A stretch of 64,000 nucleotides of DNA, from the NCBI GenBank assembly GCA_963821715.1, contig CAWGET010000006.1:248001-312000 (forward strand), read 5' to 3'. The DNA is from CAWGET01 sp963821715 (lineage in GTDB: Bacteria > Bacteroidota > Ignavibacteria > Ignavibacteriales > Melioribacteraceae). The position numbers and the translations under genes are program-made. The notes beneath the pieces were generated by a model. It had not been told where the DNA came from and made no database searches. It saw only the letters and a list, made by a program, of their open reading frames with translations. Shown here one piece after another: positions 25,528 to 35,800 of the stretch. Position 1 is the stretch's first letter. The number at the start of each line of letters is the position of its first letter.

Positions 25528-26880
25528 TCAAATTTCGAGAACACTTCCGCCTATAAACTCACGCAGCACAGAATCTTTAGGTACGGGAGAATCATCCTCA
25601 ACCGGTACAACTGCTTCCAGCAGATTTCTTATCCTTGAAGCGCGCATATACGCGTCTTCCCGAAGCGGATCGTCCTTGTATTCCTCTTCCCATTTTCTAA
25701 ATTTCTCCAAATACATTGAGCTGTAAAGCGAAAGTTCGTAAGGCATAGAGCTGTTAATAATAAAATCGGTGTTGGGAATATTCGGAATTATATTCCGCAG
25801 TTCACTGGAACGAACGTAATGCCAATGTTCTAGAGTCTGCTGTGGATTATACGCACGGTGAACACTGTCCCGAAGCATTCTTCGGATCATCCTTAAATCG
25901 GTCCATTGAACAAAATTCCCTTTAGCGTCTTTCATCTGCAACAATGGTTCAAGATATAATTTAAATTTTTTAGCATCAGGAATTCCCTCCGTCATCGGCG
26001 GATATAAGCCGTGAAGACTATCAATCAATAGTATTTCATTTTCATTCAACCGAAGCGGAGTTTTTTTTGGCATTCTCTTGCCGGACTTAAAATCATAGAA
26101 AGGTACCTGAACTTCTTCACCATCGCTCAATTTTTTAAGATGATCGTTTATAAGTTCCAGATCTAATGCCTGCGGAGTTTCAAAATCGTAATCGCCAAAC
26201 TCATCTTTTGGATGAAGTTCAAGGTCGAAAAAATAATTATCAACAATAAGCGAAACGAACTTCAACCCATTTTTTTCTAACCGTTTTTCTAATTTGAAAG
26301 TAGTAGTTGTTTTGCCCGAAGATGAAGGACCGCTTACCATAACCATTTTCAATTCGCCGCTTCGTTCAATTATCATTTCGGAAGCCGTATCCAAATCTTC
26401 TTCGTAAGCCGATTCCGATTCGTGAACAATTTGTGCAAATTCTCCGCCACGCACTCTTTCATTGTAGGATTCAACTGTGCCAAGATTGTGGGCAACGCTC
26501 CAATCAAGTATGTGCCACAGCTTTGCCCATGGAATATTATCCGAAGGTTTTGAAGCGTGCTTCGCGTCGGCGTGTCTTCTACGCGCCGCTTCCTCGCGGT
26601 AGATTATAAAAGCCTTGGCTACTTTCGCATGGCCGTTCTCAATCAATATTTTCTCAACAAGATCCTGAACTTCTTCAATGTGCGGATCGCAGCCTTCCGG
26701 ACATTTTTCTTCCAAAGCTTCTATAACTTTTTGCGATAAGTTTTCAGCTATTTCTTTGTTTCTTCCTCCCACCGCAACTGCCGCTCTGTAAATTGCATTC
26801 GAAATACGACTGGGTTTAAAAGGCACAACCGCGCCGCTTCTTTTAACAACGCGTTTTATTTTACCTTTCGAAGAATCCAT
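25528..26880 (-). CDS. ATP-cone domain fused to uridine-kinase-like P-loop kinase
   Basis: A 450-residue two-part protein. Residues about 8-100 form an ATP-cone: RVVKRSGAVVPFKPSRISNA, VQDLVEKILIENGHAKVAKA and FIIYREEAARRR. Such cones sense ATP/dATP in ribonucleotide reductases and NrdR. From about residue 175 a kinase domain of the phosphoribulokinase/uridine kinase family begins, with P-loop GPSSSGKTT (184-192), VSLIVDNYFF, YDFETPQALDLELIND and the acidic ENEILLIDSLHGLYP. The fusion suggests a nucleoside kinase tuned by adenine nucleotide levels; the substrate is inferred. It lies one base from the stop side of the phosphofructokinase gene, so the two form an operon. Confidence 0.85.
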   Translation of the reverse strand: MDSSKGKIKRVVKRSGAVVPFKPSRISNAIYRAAVAVGGRNKEIAENLSQKVIEALEEKCPEGCDPHIEEVQDLVEKILIENGHAKVAKAFIIYREEAARRRHADAKHASKPSDNIPWAKLWHILDWSVAHNLGTVESYNERVRGGEFAQIVHESESAYEEDLDTASEMIIERSGELKMVMVSGPSSSGKTTTTFKLEKRLEKNGLKFVSLIVDNYFFDLELHPKDEFGDYDFETPQALDLELINDHLKKLSDGEEVQVPFYDFKSGKRMPKKTPLRLNENEILLIDSLHGLYPPMTEGIPDAKKFKLYLEPLLQMKDAKGNFVQWTDLRMIRRMLRDSVHRAYNPQQTLEHWHYVRSSELRNIIPNIPNTDFIINSSMPYELSLYSSMYLEKFRKWEEEYKDDPLREDAYMRASRIRNLLEAVVPVEDDSPVPKDSVLREFIGGSVLEI

Positions 26881-26881
26881 T

Positions 26882-28081
26882 TTAATCGCTCGCCATTATG
26901 AATAAAGGTTTAGATTCGAAGCTTTTATAATAAGGACGCAATCTTTCAGTATTATAATACTTACTCACATCCACAACTTTTTTCATACTTGTAACAATAT
27001 CTATCGGCGCGTTATCGTAACGACCATTTTTAAGAATAACCAACCGGCCGCTTTGTCCTTCCAAAATAAGATCGAGTGCAAGATTTCCATAAGCCATCGG
27101 AACAATTGAATCAATCGCGTCGGGGTCGCCGCTTCTCACCAAATATCCTAACCTTTGATTGATTACATTTATTCTTTGTCCATTATTATATTTTGGCGAA
27201 AGCTCTTTTAATTTGCTTGAAACCGCATCGCCGATTCCGCCTAACTTTTTGTGCCCGAACATATCGGTTTCGTGATCCTCGAACATCATTTCTTCACCAT
27301 GAAACATAGCGCCTTCGGAAACCAATACAACTGAATATTTACTCGGATTTGTATACCTATCTGCTACCATTAATTCGGTTAATTTTTCTATGTCGAATTT
27401 ATGCTCAGGAATTACGCATCTGTTAGCGGCTCCCGCCATTGCCGGTAGAAGAGCGCTAAAACCTGCATATCTTCCGAAGACTTCCAGAACCAAAAATCTT
27501 TCGTGGCTACCCGCGGAAGTTCTCAAACGGTGAGTCATTTCAATCGTCCTTGTGACGCAGGTGGAAAACCCTATACAGTAGTCAGTGCCCGGAACGTCGT
27601 TATCCATCGTTTTCGGAATCGCGATAACTTTTACGCCTTCATCGTGAAGACGCCTTCCGTAACTCAAAGTATCATCACCGCCGATAGGTATTAAATAATC
27701 TACACCGAGGAATTCCAAATTTTTTAAAACTTCGGGGGTAAGATCATTTATTTCATCTGAGTAATCATCACTCAAATGTTCGGGAACATTAACTTTAGGC
27801 ACATGACTTGGACGAGTTCTGGATGTATGCAGAAAAGTTCCGCCGGTTCTTCCAATTCTATTAACAATTTCTTCGGAAAGATGAATAAAATTATTGCTGT
27901 TATCATAATCTTTATCGCGTATCATTTCAATCATTCCCGCCCAGCCGCGTCTTATTCCTATCACATCGTAACCCTCACGGTCAGCTCTAATTGTTACCGC
28001 TCTTATTGCTGGATTTAATCCCGGGACGTCTCCTCCGCCGGTTAATATTGCTATTCTTCCTTTCTTGCTTCCGTTTCCCAT
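26882..28081 (-). CDS. 6-phosphofructokinase, group with PPi-type active-site residues
   Basis: Start chosen at ATG 28081, with GAGAGG six bases upstream; the product is 399 residues. RIAILTGGGDVPGLNPAIRA is the N-terminal phosphofructokinase signature. The two residues that separate phosphoryl donors read GGDDT (134-138) and PKTMDND (156-162). An aspartate after GGD and lysine before T-x-DND are typical of pyrophosphate-using enzymes, while ATP enzymes usually have GGDGS and GTIDND. FLVLEVFGRYAGFSA and GYLVRSGDPDAIDS complete the family. It phosphorylates fructose 6-phosphate in glycolysis; use of PPi is inferred from these two positions. Confidence 0.9.
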   Translation of the reverse strand: MGNGSKKGRIAILTGGGDVPGLNPAIRAVTIRADREGYDVIGIRRGWAGMIEMIRDKDYDNSNNFIHLSEEIVNRIGRTGGTFLHTSRTRPSHVPKVNVPEHLSDDYSDEINDLTPEVLKNLEFLGVDYLIPIGGDDTLSYGRRLHDEGVKVIAIPKTMDNDVPGTDYCIGFSTCVTRTIEMTHRLRTSAGSHERFLVLEVFGRYAGFSALLPAMAGAANRCVIPEHKFDIEKLTELMVADRYTNPSKYSVVLVSEGAMFHGEEMMFEDHETDMFGHKKLGGIGDAVSSKLKELSPKYNNGQRINVINQRLGYLVRSGDPDAIDSIVPMAYGNLALDLILEGQSGRLVILKNGRYDNAPIDIVTSMKKVVDVSKYYNTERLRPYYKSFESKPLFIMASD

Positions 28082-28248
28082 TATTATCCTCTCCAATATA
28101 TTTTATACGAAAATCAAATATCTAAAATAATTTAGCTTTAAAGATACAAAATCGCACGCTTTTTTTCGAGTTGGAAAGATAATTTAAAAAAAGTTTTTTT
28201 GAAGATGAGCATATTGTTTATTTAAATAACTACTGCATTCGCAATTAA

Positions 28249-28350
28249 TTTATTTTCGATGGGTTTTGTTCTTACATCCGTGAAGTCGAGGCAGGTACTA
28301 AACTTGCCGAAATGTGCCGTGCCTCTAAAATTTGTAAATTCGGATTTTTT
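28249..28350 (+). pseudogene. Relic of an IS3-type transposase OrfA
   Basis: Within the 295-base gap upstream of the phosphofructokinase gene a short open stretch reads SYIREVEAGTKLAEMCRASK. This matches the helix-turn-helix of IS3-family OrfA proteins (REVEAG-x-K-x-AE-x-CR). The frame is closed a few codons upstream and no start, orfB or terminal repeats are seen. The rest of the gap holds nothing else that I recognise. Confidence 0.5.
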
Positions 28351-28376
28351 TTCATTTGTGTATTCGCGTCTTATAT

Positions 28377-29201
28377 TTACCTGTCTTGCAATTTCCGGAA
28401 ATAAAAATAAATAGGAGTGGCTGCGGCTGATGAAATAGCGGGAATTACTTGTGTTAAATTTATTTTTGAAAAATCAATTGAGATAATGAATACCAAAATG
28501 AAAAATTGTGCGGCGCGAATTCGAAGCGGATTAAGTCGCCTGTCAAAAAAATCTGTCTTCGATTGAATATTTTTTGAATATGCATTGAACGGAATGAATA
28601 ATAAAACAAGCACGATGATAAAAATATAATTTTCCGGGACGACTACAAATTTGTAATTAAAAAGAGTATAAACAAAGAGCGCCGCTGCTAGAATACCAAA
28701 AATTAGACTTTTCCTATTTTTGCTTTCTAAAAACACATCAGCAAAAAATGCAAACGACGCTAGCAAAACCAAAACCGGATATCCATCGAAAGAGAAAAAA
28801 GCAGCAAACCCGAGAAGAATTATTAAATCAAAAATTGTCGCTTCCTTACCAACAACTTGGTTAATCAAGCGAAGCGTGAGAAGCAGCCAAAAAAGGATTA
28901 ATAATTCCTGCCCCGAATAAAACATCAAAAAAATAAACGTGATGATTACAGAAAGAAATGCGGATAGATTATTGTCGGGATCAATCTCCCGGCAAATGGC
29001 CCAGCTTAAAAATATTGAGATCCCAAAATAAAAAGCATTTAGAGCGGCTTCGAAAAATGGAACGGATTCATAAATCAAAAAAAACAAAAACGCGCCGATG
29101 ATCGAGACTCCGGTAATTAAGGCGATGATCAAATTAGTTTTATAGCTGAAGTTCAGCGGTCTTCCCAAAGCCGAAAATTTTCCTGCAATTTCACTCGACA
29201 T
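28377..29201 (-). CDS. Polytopic membrane protein of unknown function
   Basis: A 274-residue protein with roughly eight hydrophobic helices and short charged loops (for example REIDPDNN, LESKNRKS, DFFDRRLNPLRIR). No motif I recognise. Its start overlaps the last eleven bases of the upstream membrane glycosyltransferase gene, implying translational coupling and a shared task such as lipid-linked sugar handling. Confidence 0.7.
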   Translation of the reverse strand: MSSEIAGKFSALGRPLNFSYKTNLIIALITGVSIIGAFLFFLIYESVPFFEAALNAFYFGISIFLSWAICREIDPDNNLSAFLSVIITFIFLMFYSGQELLILFWLLLTLRLINQVVGKEATIFDLIILLGFAAFFSFDGYPVLVLLASFAFFADVFLESKNRKSLIFGILAAALFVYTLFNYKFVVVPENYIFIIVLVLLFIPFNAYSKNIQSKTDFFDRRLNPLRIRAAQFFILVFIISIDFSKINLTQVIPAISSAAATPIYFYFRKLQDR

Positions 29202-30429
29202 TTTTACCTTCTAAAATTTTTTTATTCTGAAACATAAACATCATCAAACGAAGAAGAATAAAGGGTAATACGATGATTAAATATTTTTCCCAAACCTGAT
29301 ATGAAAACGGCATAATCAAAAAGAACAATAGAACGGCAATTGTAAGAAAATGTCCGTAATTCCAAACACCTTCTTTTAATAGTTTATAATCTTCTTTAAT
29401 AATTAAAGATAAGAAAATTAATCCGATCCAGAAAAAAAGCCAAAGTGTAAACGAAATCAGTGCCGGATAAGACAACCCATATTTTATGAAGCGATGCAGC
29501 AAACCGACTGTATCGTGGTCAGTTTGAAGAAGAGAAACATGCGACGCGGAAACCGGGAAGAAAAAATACCAGGCAGAGAACGCAAGCGTAAGCACTATAA
29601 ATAATCTGTTTTGAAAAATATTTTTACGTAAAAGAAAAATGAGGGGAAAAAGATAAATCGCGGAAAAAGTAATATATGTTGTTATAAAACTAAAATGATA
29701 AACCTGAGGATCATCTACAATCCATCTATCCACGCCGGAAGGCGGAGCTGACCCGCCCCAGAATAACATTAGAGTAAGCAGCGGAATTGTTGACAATATT
29801 AGAGCGGCAATATTTTTAATTTGAGATTTTTCTCCACGAAGATATCGGATAAGGAAAAATAATCCGGCTGCCGCTGCAAGATAAACCGAATACTGCCTGC
29901 TTAATAAAGCCGCCGAAGAAGACAAAAATAAAAACCCGGGCCTCTCGTAGTAAACTGCAAGCGCAGTTAAAATTAAAAAGAAGAGAGTCGGAATATCGGT
30001 AAAAACAAAAAAACTTAATCCCCAAAAATAAGGATTGAGAAAAATAATCAGAAGAGAAAAGAGCGCGGTTTTTTTTGATGTAAGATTTTTAGAGTATAAT
30101 TGAAAGGTAAAAAAAACTGTTGCGGCTGAAATAATTAAACTTAACAGCCGGAGAATTTCAATTTCAAAACCGAAGATTTTTCCCCAAAGCGCAAAGATGA
30201 TAAAAACCAGAGGAGCCGTAACCTGGTCGTAATCTAGCAGAGCGGAGAGATGAAAATTATTCCCGAAATATTTTATTGTATCTACAAAATGCCATTCATC
30301 GCCCCAATAAGAATGCTTAAGGCCGATGATCATAATCATTCCGGCAAATCCAAAAAGAAGTATAACCGTAAGTGAAATCAGCGCGCGTGAACCGGAGAGA
30401 TTTAAAATTCGGGAAAAGGATTTTTTCAT
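29191..30429 (-). CDS. GT-C type membrane glycosyltransferase
   Basis: A 412-residue protein with about ten membrane helices. The first periplasmic loop carries the acidic pair of the GT-C fold (GLKHSYWGDEWHFVDTIKYF, with D-E after WG), and FFVFTDIPTLFFLILTALAV is typical of the PMT/ArnT/Alg10-like enzymes. These use polyprenyl-phosphate sugars as donors. The donor and acceptor are unknown. It is coupled by overlap to the membrane protein downstream and starts 31 bases after the TerB gene stop. Confidence 0.7.
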   Translation of the reverse strand: MKKSFSRILNLSGSRALISLTVILLFGFAGMIMIIGLKHSYWGDEWHFVDTIKYFGNNFHLSALLDYDQVTAPLVFIIFALWGKIFGFEIEILRLLSLIISAATVFFTFQLYSKNLTSKKTALFSLLIIFLNPYFWGLSFFVFTDIPTLFFLILTALAVYYERPGFLFLSSSAALLSRQYSVYLAAAAGLFFLIRYLRGEKSQIKNIAALILSTIPLLTLMLFWGGSAPPSGVDRWIVDDPQVYHFSFITTYITFSAIYLFPLIFLLRKNIFQNRLFIVLTLAFSAWYFFFPVSASHVSLLQTDHDTVGLLHRFIKYGLSYPALISFTLWLFFWIGLIFLSLIIKEDYKLLKEGVWNYGHFLTIAVLLFFLIMPFSYQVWEKYLIIVLPFILLRLMMFMFQNKKILEGKNVE

Positions 30430-30460
30430 ATTTTGGTTAATTATTCAAAATACTTTGTAA

Positions 30461-30931
30461 TTACGAATTTTCCGCCTCGCTCCTTGCTTCCAGCTTCGCC
30501 GCTACAAAATCGGAGTGCGGAAGTTTAAGATTTGTATTTATCGTTCTGATGATATGATCCTCATATCTATCGAGTTTTCCATCAACGTAAGCCAGTCTCC
30601 ATAAATTTTTAATCACGCGATATTTTTCTTCGTCGGAAAAGTATTGGTTTATAACATTAGTGTATTCATATAGACTTACGCTCTTTTCCATTTTTTGTTC
30701 GGATAATTGGAGAAGTTCGCGCACATGATTATCGTCCAGATCAAATAATTTTTTCATCATTGAAATTATTTTTTCTTTTTCGCCTGATGAAAAATCATCG
30801 TCGGAATTTGCCAATTCCAGAAAAAGTGCGCCTGTGGCTATCTGTAATTTTTTTTCCTGGCTTTCATTTCCTTTGTCGATGCTGTCATTATCGCCGGAGC
30901 CGGTTAGAAGTTCTTTTATCTTATTCAGCAT
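30461..30931 (-). CDS. TerB-like protein
   Basis: A 156-residue helical protein. ATGALFLELANSDDDFSSGE and LWRLAYVDGKLDRYEDHIIR contain the paired acidic calcium/metal-binding pattern (A-x-x-DG-x-x-x-x-E) of the TerB domain. TerB proteins were named for tellurite resistance, but most are of unknown role. Its start codon overlaps the stop of malQ by one base, so it is translated together with it. Confidence 0.85.
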   Translation of the reverse strand: MLNKIKELLTGSGDNDSIDKGNESQEKKLQIATGALFLELANSDDDFSSGEKEKIISMMKKLFDLDDNHVRELLQLSEQKMEKSVSLYEYTNVINQYFSDEEKYRVIKNLWRLAYVDGKLDRYEDHIIRTINTNLKLPHSDFVAAKLEARSEAENS

Positions 30932-32472
30932 TATTTTTCTTCCATTTCAATATCGTCTAAATATTTTCCTAATTGTTTTGGTCTGTCATAAAAATAGCCC
31001 ATTTGTTTATAATCATTAGCTATTTCATCCGAAACTTGATCCCAGGTAAATCTCCATGTCCAGTTGCCGGAAGGTTTGCTCGGGAAATTCATCCGCGCAT
31101 CACCTCCGAGATTCAGAACATCCTGCATCGGAAAGAGGGCAATATCGGCGACCGAGGCGTAAGCGGATCTTATTATTTCTCTGCCGATATTCTCGCCGTA
31201 ATAATTTAAATACTGCTGCGCCCATTCGTAAATTCCGGAATCAGTTTCTTTTTCTTTTTCGAAAAAAGCACGCGTCGTGTCGTTATCGTGCGAGCCGGAA
31301 TAAACAACGCTATTATGTTCAAAGTTATGAGGAAGAAATCTTTTCTCCCCTTCTTCGCCAAACGCGAACTGCATAATGTACATACCGGGGAAGTCGAATT
31401 GCTTGCGTAAATCTTCCACAGCTTTTGTAATGACTCCCAAGTTTTCTGCGATGATCGGGAGTTTTCCGAATTCTTTTTTAATGGAATTAAATAATTTTTC
31501 GCCGGGTCCTCTCTTCCATTTGCCTGTTTCTGCGGTTGGCGCATCTCCCGGAATTTCGTAATAAGCCTCAAATCCTCTAAAATGATCGATGCGGATTATA
31601 TCTACCAAATCGAGAGTTTTCTTAAATCTTTTTTTCCACCATTCGAAATCATCATTTTCCATCAGGTCCCATTTATACAACGGATTACCCCAAAGCTGTC
31701 CGGTAGCGCTAAAATAATCGGGTGGAACTCCGGCTACTTTATCGAGTCTTCCTTCGTCATTCACAGTAAATAATTCTTTGTTTGCCCACAGATCAGCGCT
31801 ATCGAATGCGATGAAAATCGGAATATCGCCAATTATTTTTATATCATTTTCATTTGCGTATTTTTTTACATCGCGCCATTGTTTTGCAAAAAGATATTGT
31901 ATGAATTTTCTGTATTCAATTTCATAGGTTAATTTTTTCTTCCATTCCTCAACGGCGTTTCCCTTTCGGAACGCTATATCTTCGTCCCAAGCTGTCCAAA
32001 CCTGCATTCCGAATTTTTGTTTTACCGCCATAAAAAGAGCATAATCATCAAGCCAGTATTCATTTTCTTTGCAGAAGGCACCGCATTCTTCATCAAAATT
32101 ATTTCCGTTACTTTTGAAGTTTGAATAAGCTTTACGCAGCAATCTATCTTTAAAACCAATAACCGCGCCGTAATCTATTTTGTGCGGATTTGAATTTGGC
32201 GCTTCCACCGCGTCATTGCTCGTTAACAATCCGTCTTCAATTAAAAGTTGGGGACTGATTAAATTCGTATTTCCAGCAAACGCAGAAAAGCATTGATAAG
32301 GAGAATCTCCATATCCTGTTGGACCGAGCGGCAGGACCTGCCAAAGATTATGCCCGGAAGCCTTCAAGAAATTGATAAAATTATAAGCTTCCTTCCCCAA
32401 ATCTCCTATTCCGTATTTACCGGGGAGAGAAGTCGGATGTAGAAGAATTCCGGATGATCGTTCGAATTTCAT
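30931..32472 (-). CDS. malQ: 4-alpha-glucanotransferase
   Basis: A 513-residue GH77 amylomaltase that transfers alpha-1,4-glucan segments. RSSGILLHPTSLPGKYGIGD is the family N-terminus. IIGDIPIFIAFDSADLWANK, DIIRIDHFRGFEAYYEIPGD (with the catalytic aspartate in RIDHFRG), PIIAENLGVIT (acid/base glutamate) and VVYSGSHDNDTTR (stabilising aspartate) are all present. Length is typical. It is followed by the TerB-like gene with a one-base overlap. Confidence 0.97.
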   Translation of the reverse strand: MKFERSSGILLHPTSLPGKYGIGDLGKEAYNFINFLKASGHNLWQVLPLGPTGYGDSPYQCFSAFAGNTNLISPQLLIEDGLLTSNDAVEAPNSNPHKIDYGAVIGFKDRLLRKAYSNFKSNGNNFDEECGAFCKENEYWLDDYALFMAVKQKFGMQVWTAWDEDIAFRKGNAVEEWKKKLTYEIEYRKFIQYLFAKQWRDVKKYANENDIKIIGDIPIFIAFDSADLWANKELFTVNDEGRLDKVAGVPPDYFSATGQLWGNPLYKWDLMENDDFEWWKKRFKKTLDLVDIIRIDHFRGFEAYYEIPGDAPTAETGKWKRGPGEKLFNSIKKEFGKLPIIAENLGVITKAVEDLRKQFDFPGMYIMQFAFGEEGEKRFLPHNFEHNSVVYSGSHDNDTTRAFFEKEKETDSGIYEWAQQYLNYYGENIGREIIRSAYASVADIALFPMQDVLNLGGDARMNFPSKPSGNWTWRFTWDQVSDEIANDYKQMGYFYDRPKQLGKYLDDIEMEEK

Positions 32473-32851
32473 TATTTATCCTTTATTTTTTTTGGCGGAA
32501 GTAAGAGTATCTTTCCTTTATTTTTATCCTTCAATTCCTAACGGATAATTAATCCGCTACTAAGAAACCAAGAGATCCCAAAACATCATCAATTATAAAA
32601 AAAATAATATTAATAAAAAATCTTTATTTTAGAATCGAAAATAAAGAATTTCTGCTTCATAAAAATAAAACTATTGCTTTACCAAAAAATTTAATATACA
32701 AATCATTGCTTTAAATTTTTCTATTTCCTATTTTGGTCATCACTTCAAGGACGTTAAATCTCCTCAGATGAAGCTAAAATAATTTTGTCATAAGCTACAG
32801 TTTTGGTAAACTAACGGTTCCAAAAAATAACTTTTAAGTAATGAGGTTTTT
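32473..32851. other. Divergent intergenic region between malQ and nrdJ
   Basis: About 380 AT-rich bases with no open frame. It must hold the promoters of both flanking transcription units. I saw no cobalamin riboswitch features or NrdR-box pair that I could defend. The nrdJ ribosome site TAATGAGG lies six bases before its ATG. Confidence 0.5.
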
Positions 32852-35800
32852 ATGAAAATAAATCGATTATTCACGAAAGCCGGAGAGGATGCGCTTTCTT
32901 CGGTTGAGTTTGTGAAAAGGATTTCGGAAATCAAGAATCCGGATGGTTCATCCGTCTTCAAAATGGAAGAGGTTAACGTTCCTAAATCCTGGTCGCAAGT
33001 TGCAACCGACATAATCGCGCAAAAATATTTCCGCAAAGCCGGCGTTCCACGCTTGACCAAAAAAGTGAAGGAAAAGGACGTTCCGAAATGGCTTCAGCCT
33101 TCTGTTGCCGATAAAACTAAATTGGAAGAGCTTCCGGAAAGAGAAAGATACTCGCACGAAAATGATTCGAGACAGGTTTTCCACCGCTTAGCAGGAACAT
33201 GGACTTACTGGGGCTGGAAAGCCGGGTATTTTAATACAGAAGATGACGCGAAAAATTATTACGACGAAATGGTTTATATGCTCGCCGGTCAGTATGCAGC
33301 GCCCAACAGTCCGCAATGGTTTAACACCGGATTGAATTGGGCTTACGGAATCAACAGCTCGGCGCAAGGACATTATTATGTAGATTTTCAAACCGGTGAA
33401 TTAACTGAATCGGAAGACGCTTACACTCATCCGCAGCCGCACGCTTGTTTTATTCAGTCTGTAAAAGACGATCTTGTTAACGAAGGCGGGATAATGGATC
33501 TTTGGGTTCGTGAGGCAAGATTGTTCAAATACGGATCGGGAACCGGAACAAATTTTTCCGCAATCCGCGGATCGGAAGAACCATTAAGCGGAGGAGGAAA
33601 GTCCTCCGGTTTGATGTCCTTCTTAAAAATAGGCGATCGATCCGCAGGTGCAATAAAATCAGGCGGAACTACGAGACGCGCGGCTAAGATGATAACGCTC
33701 GATATAGATCATCCCGATATTGAAGAATATATCAATTGGAAAATAATTGAAGAACAGAAAGTTGCGGCGCTGGAAACCGGATCGAAGTTGTGCAATATTC
33801 ATCTTAATAATATTATGAGCGCCTGTTACGCAGAACATCCGGAAAACGACCGCTTTAATAAATTAGAGAATAAAAAATTACGCAGTGCTATTATCGAGGC
33901 GAGAAAAGCGCAGATACCGGAAAATTATATAGAAAGAGTAATTCAACTTGCTAAACAAGGATTCAAAGCGATTGAATTTCCGACATACGATACCGATTGG
34001 AATTCCGAAGCTTACGCTACTGTTGCCGGGCAAAATTCAAACAATTCTGTCCGCGTTTCAAACGAATATATGGAAGCGGTGTTAAATGATACCGACTGGA
34101 ATCTTTATTGGCGCATAGAACTGGACAGCGCGAAAGATGAAAACCGTGAACCGAAACCGAGTAAATCTTTAAAAGCTCGTGAACTTTGGGATCAGATAGG
34201 ATACGCGGCTTGGAGCAGCGCCGATCCCGGACTGCAGTATCATTCCACAATAAACGAATGGCATACTTGCCCGTCAGACGGAGAGATTCGCGCTTCGAAT
34301 CCCTGCAGCGAATATATGTTTTTGGACGACACGGCTTGCAATCTTGCTTCGTTAAATCTTACAAAATTTTACGATGAAGAAAATCAAAAATTTAAAATAG
34401 AAGAATACCGCCACGCTTCCCGACTTTGGACAATCGCTTTGGAAATTTCCGTACTGATGGCTCAATATCCGAGTAAAGAAATTGCGCAAAAGAGTTTCGA
34501 CTTTAGAACGCTCGGGTTAGGCTACGCAAATCTCGGTTCGATGCTTATGCGGCAAGGCATTCCTTACGACAGCAAAGAAGGATTGGCGATTTGCGGCGCG
34601 GTTACCGCAATCTTACATATGCAGTCTTATTCAACTTCTGCGGAAATGGCTAAGGAACTAGGAACTTTCAGCCATTACGGAAAAAATAAAGATGCGATGC
34701 TGCGAGTAATAAAAAATCATAGAAGAGCGGCTTACAATGTTCCGAAAGAAGAATACGAAAATCTTTCAATCCATCCTTTGGGAATCGATCCGAAATATTG
34801 TCCTTCCGACCTTCTTCAAGCTGCGCGGGAAGAAGCCGATAAAGCTTTGGAACTCGGATCAAAATACGGATTTAGAAACGCGCAGGTTTCCGTAATAGCG
34901 CCCACCGGAACTATTGGCTTGGTTATGGATTGCGATACGACAGGAATTGAGCCGGACTTCGCAATGGTGAAATTCAAAAAACTTGCGGGAGGCGGATATT
35001 TCAAAATAATAAATCAATCAATTCCTCCGGCTCTTAAAAAATTAGGATACAACAACGAGCAGATAAATGAGATAATCAAATACGCGAAAGGTTCGGGAAC
35101 GTTGGTCGGATGCCCGCACATCAATCCCGAATCTCTTAAAGCAAAAGGATTTACCGAAGATGCTCTAAATAAAATTGAAAAGGCTCTTCCGTCGGTTTTT
35201 GAACTCGGATTCGCATTCAACAAATTTACTTTGGGCGATGGCTTCTGCAAAAACAATTTGGGTTTGGACGAAGAAAAATTAAACGATATCGATTTAAATA
35301 TTCTTAAAGAACTCGGATTTTCTAAAGAAGAAATTGCCGCCGCCAACGATTACATCTGCGGAACGATGACGATTGAAGGCGCGCCTTTCTTAAAACACGA
35401 ACATTATCCGGTATTCGACGCGGCAAATAAATGCGGAAAACGCGGAACAAGATTTATTAAACCGGAAGCGCACATCAGAATGATGGCGGCCGCACAACCC
35501 TTTATTTCCGGCGCAATTTCTAAAACTATTAATTTCCCGAACAATGCAGAAATCGCGGATATCGAAAATGCTTATATGCTCTCGTGGAAGCTGGGATTGA
35601 AGGCGAACGCTCTTTACCGCGACGGGTCAAAACTTTCGCAGCCGTTAAATACAGTAGCTTACGAAGAGTTTGAAGAACTGCTTGAAGACAATGAAGAAAA
35701 CGACATCGTAAAAGTTGCCGAAAGAATTATTCACCGCTATATCGCCAATAGAAAACGTCTTCCGGCGCGGAGAGGCGGATACACACAGAAGGCAAAAATA

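Noticed and set aside
28288..28325. Inverted repeat GAGGCA/TGCCTC as an operator or hairpin
   Set aside because: It falls within the transposase-like codons and is short, so it is probably chance.
32473..32851. Possible cobalamin riboswitch or NrdR boxes in front of nrdJ
   Set aside because: No B12-box-like or paired NrdR-box sequence could be found by eye.
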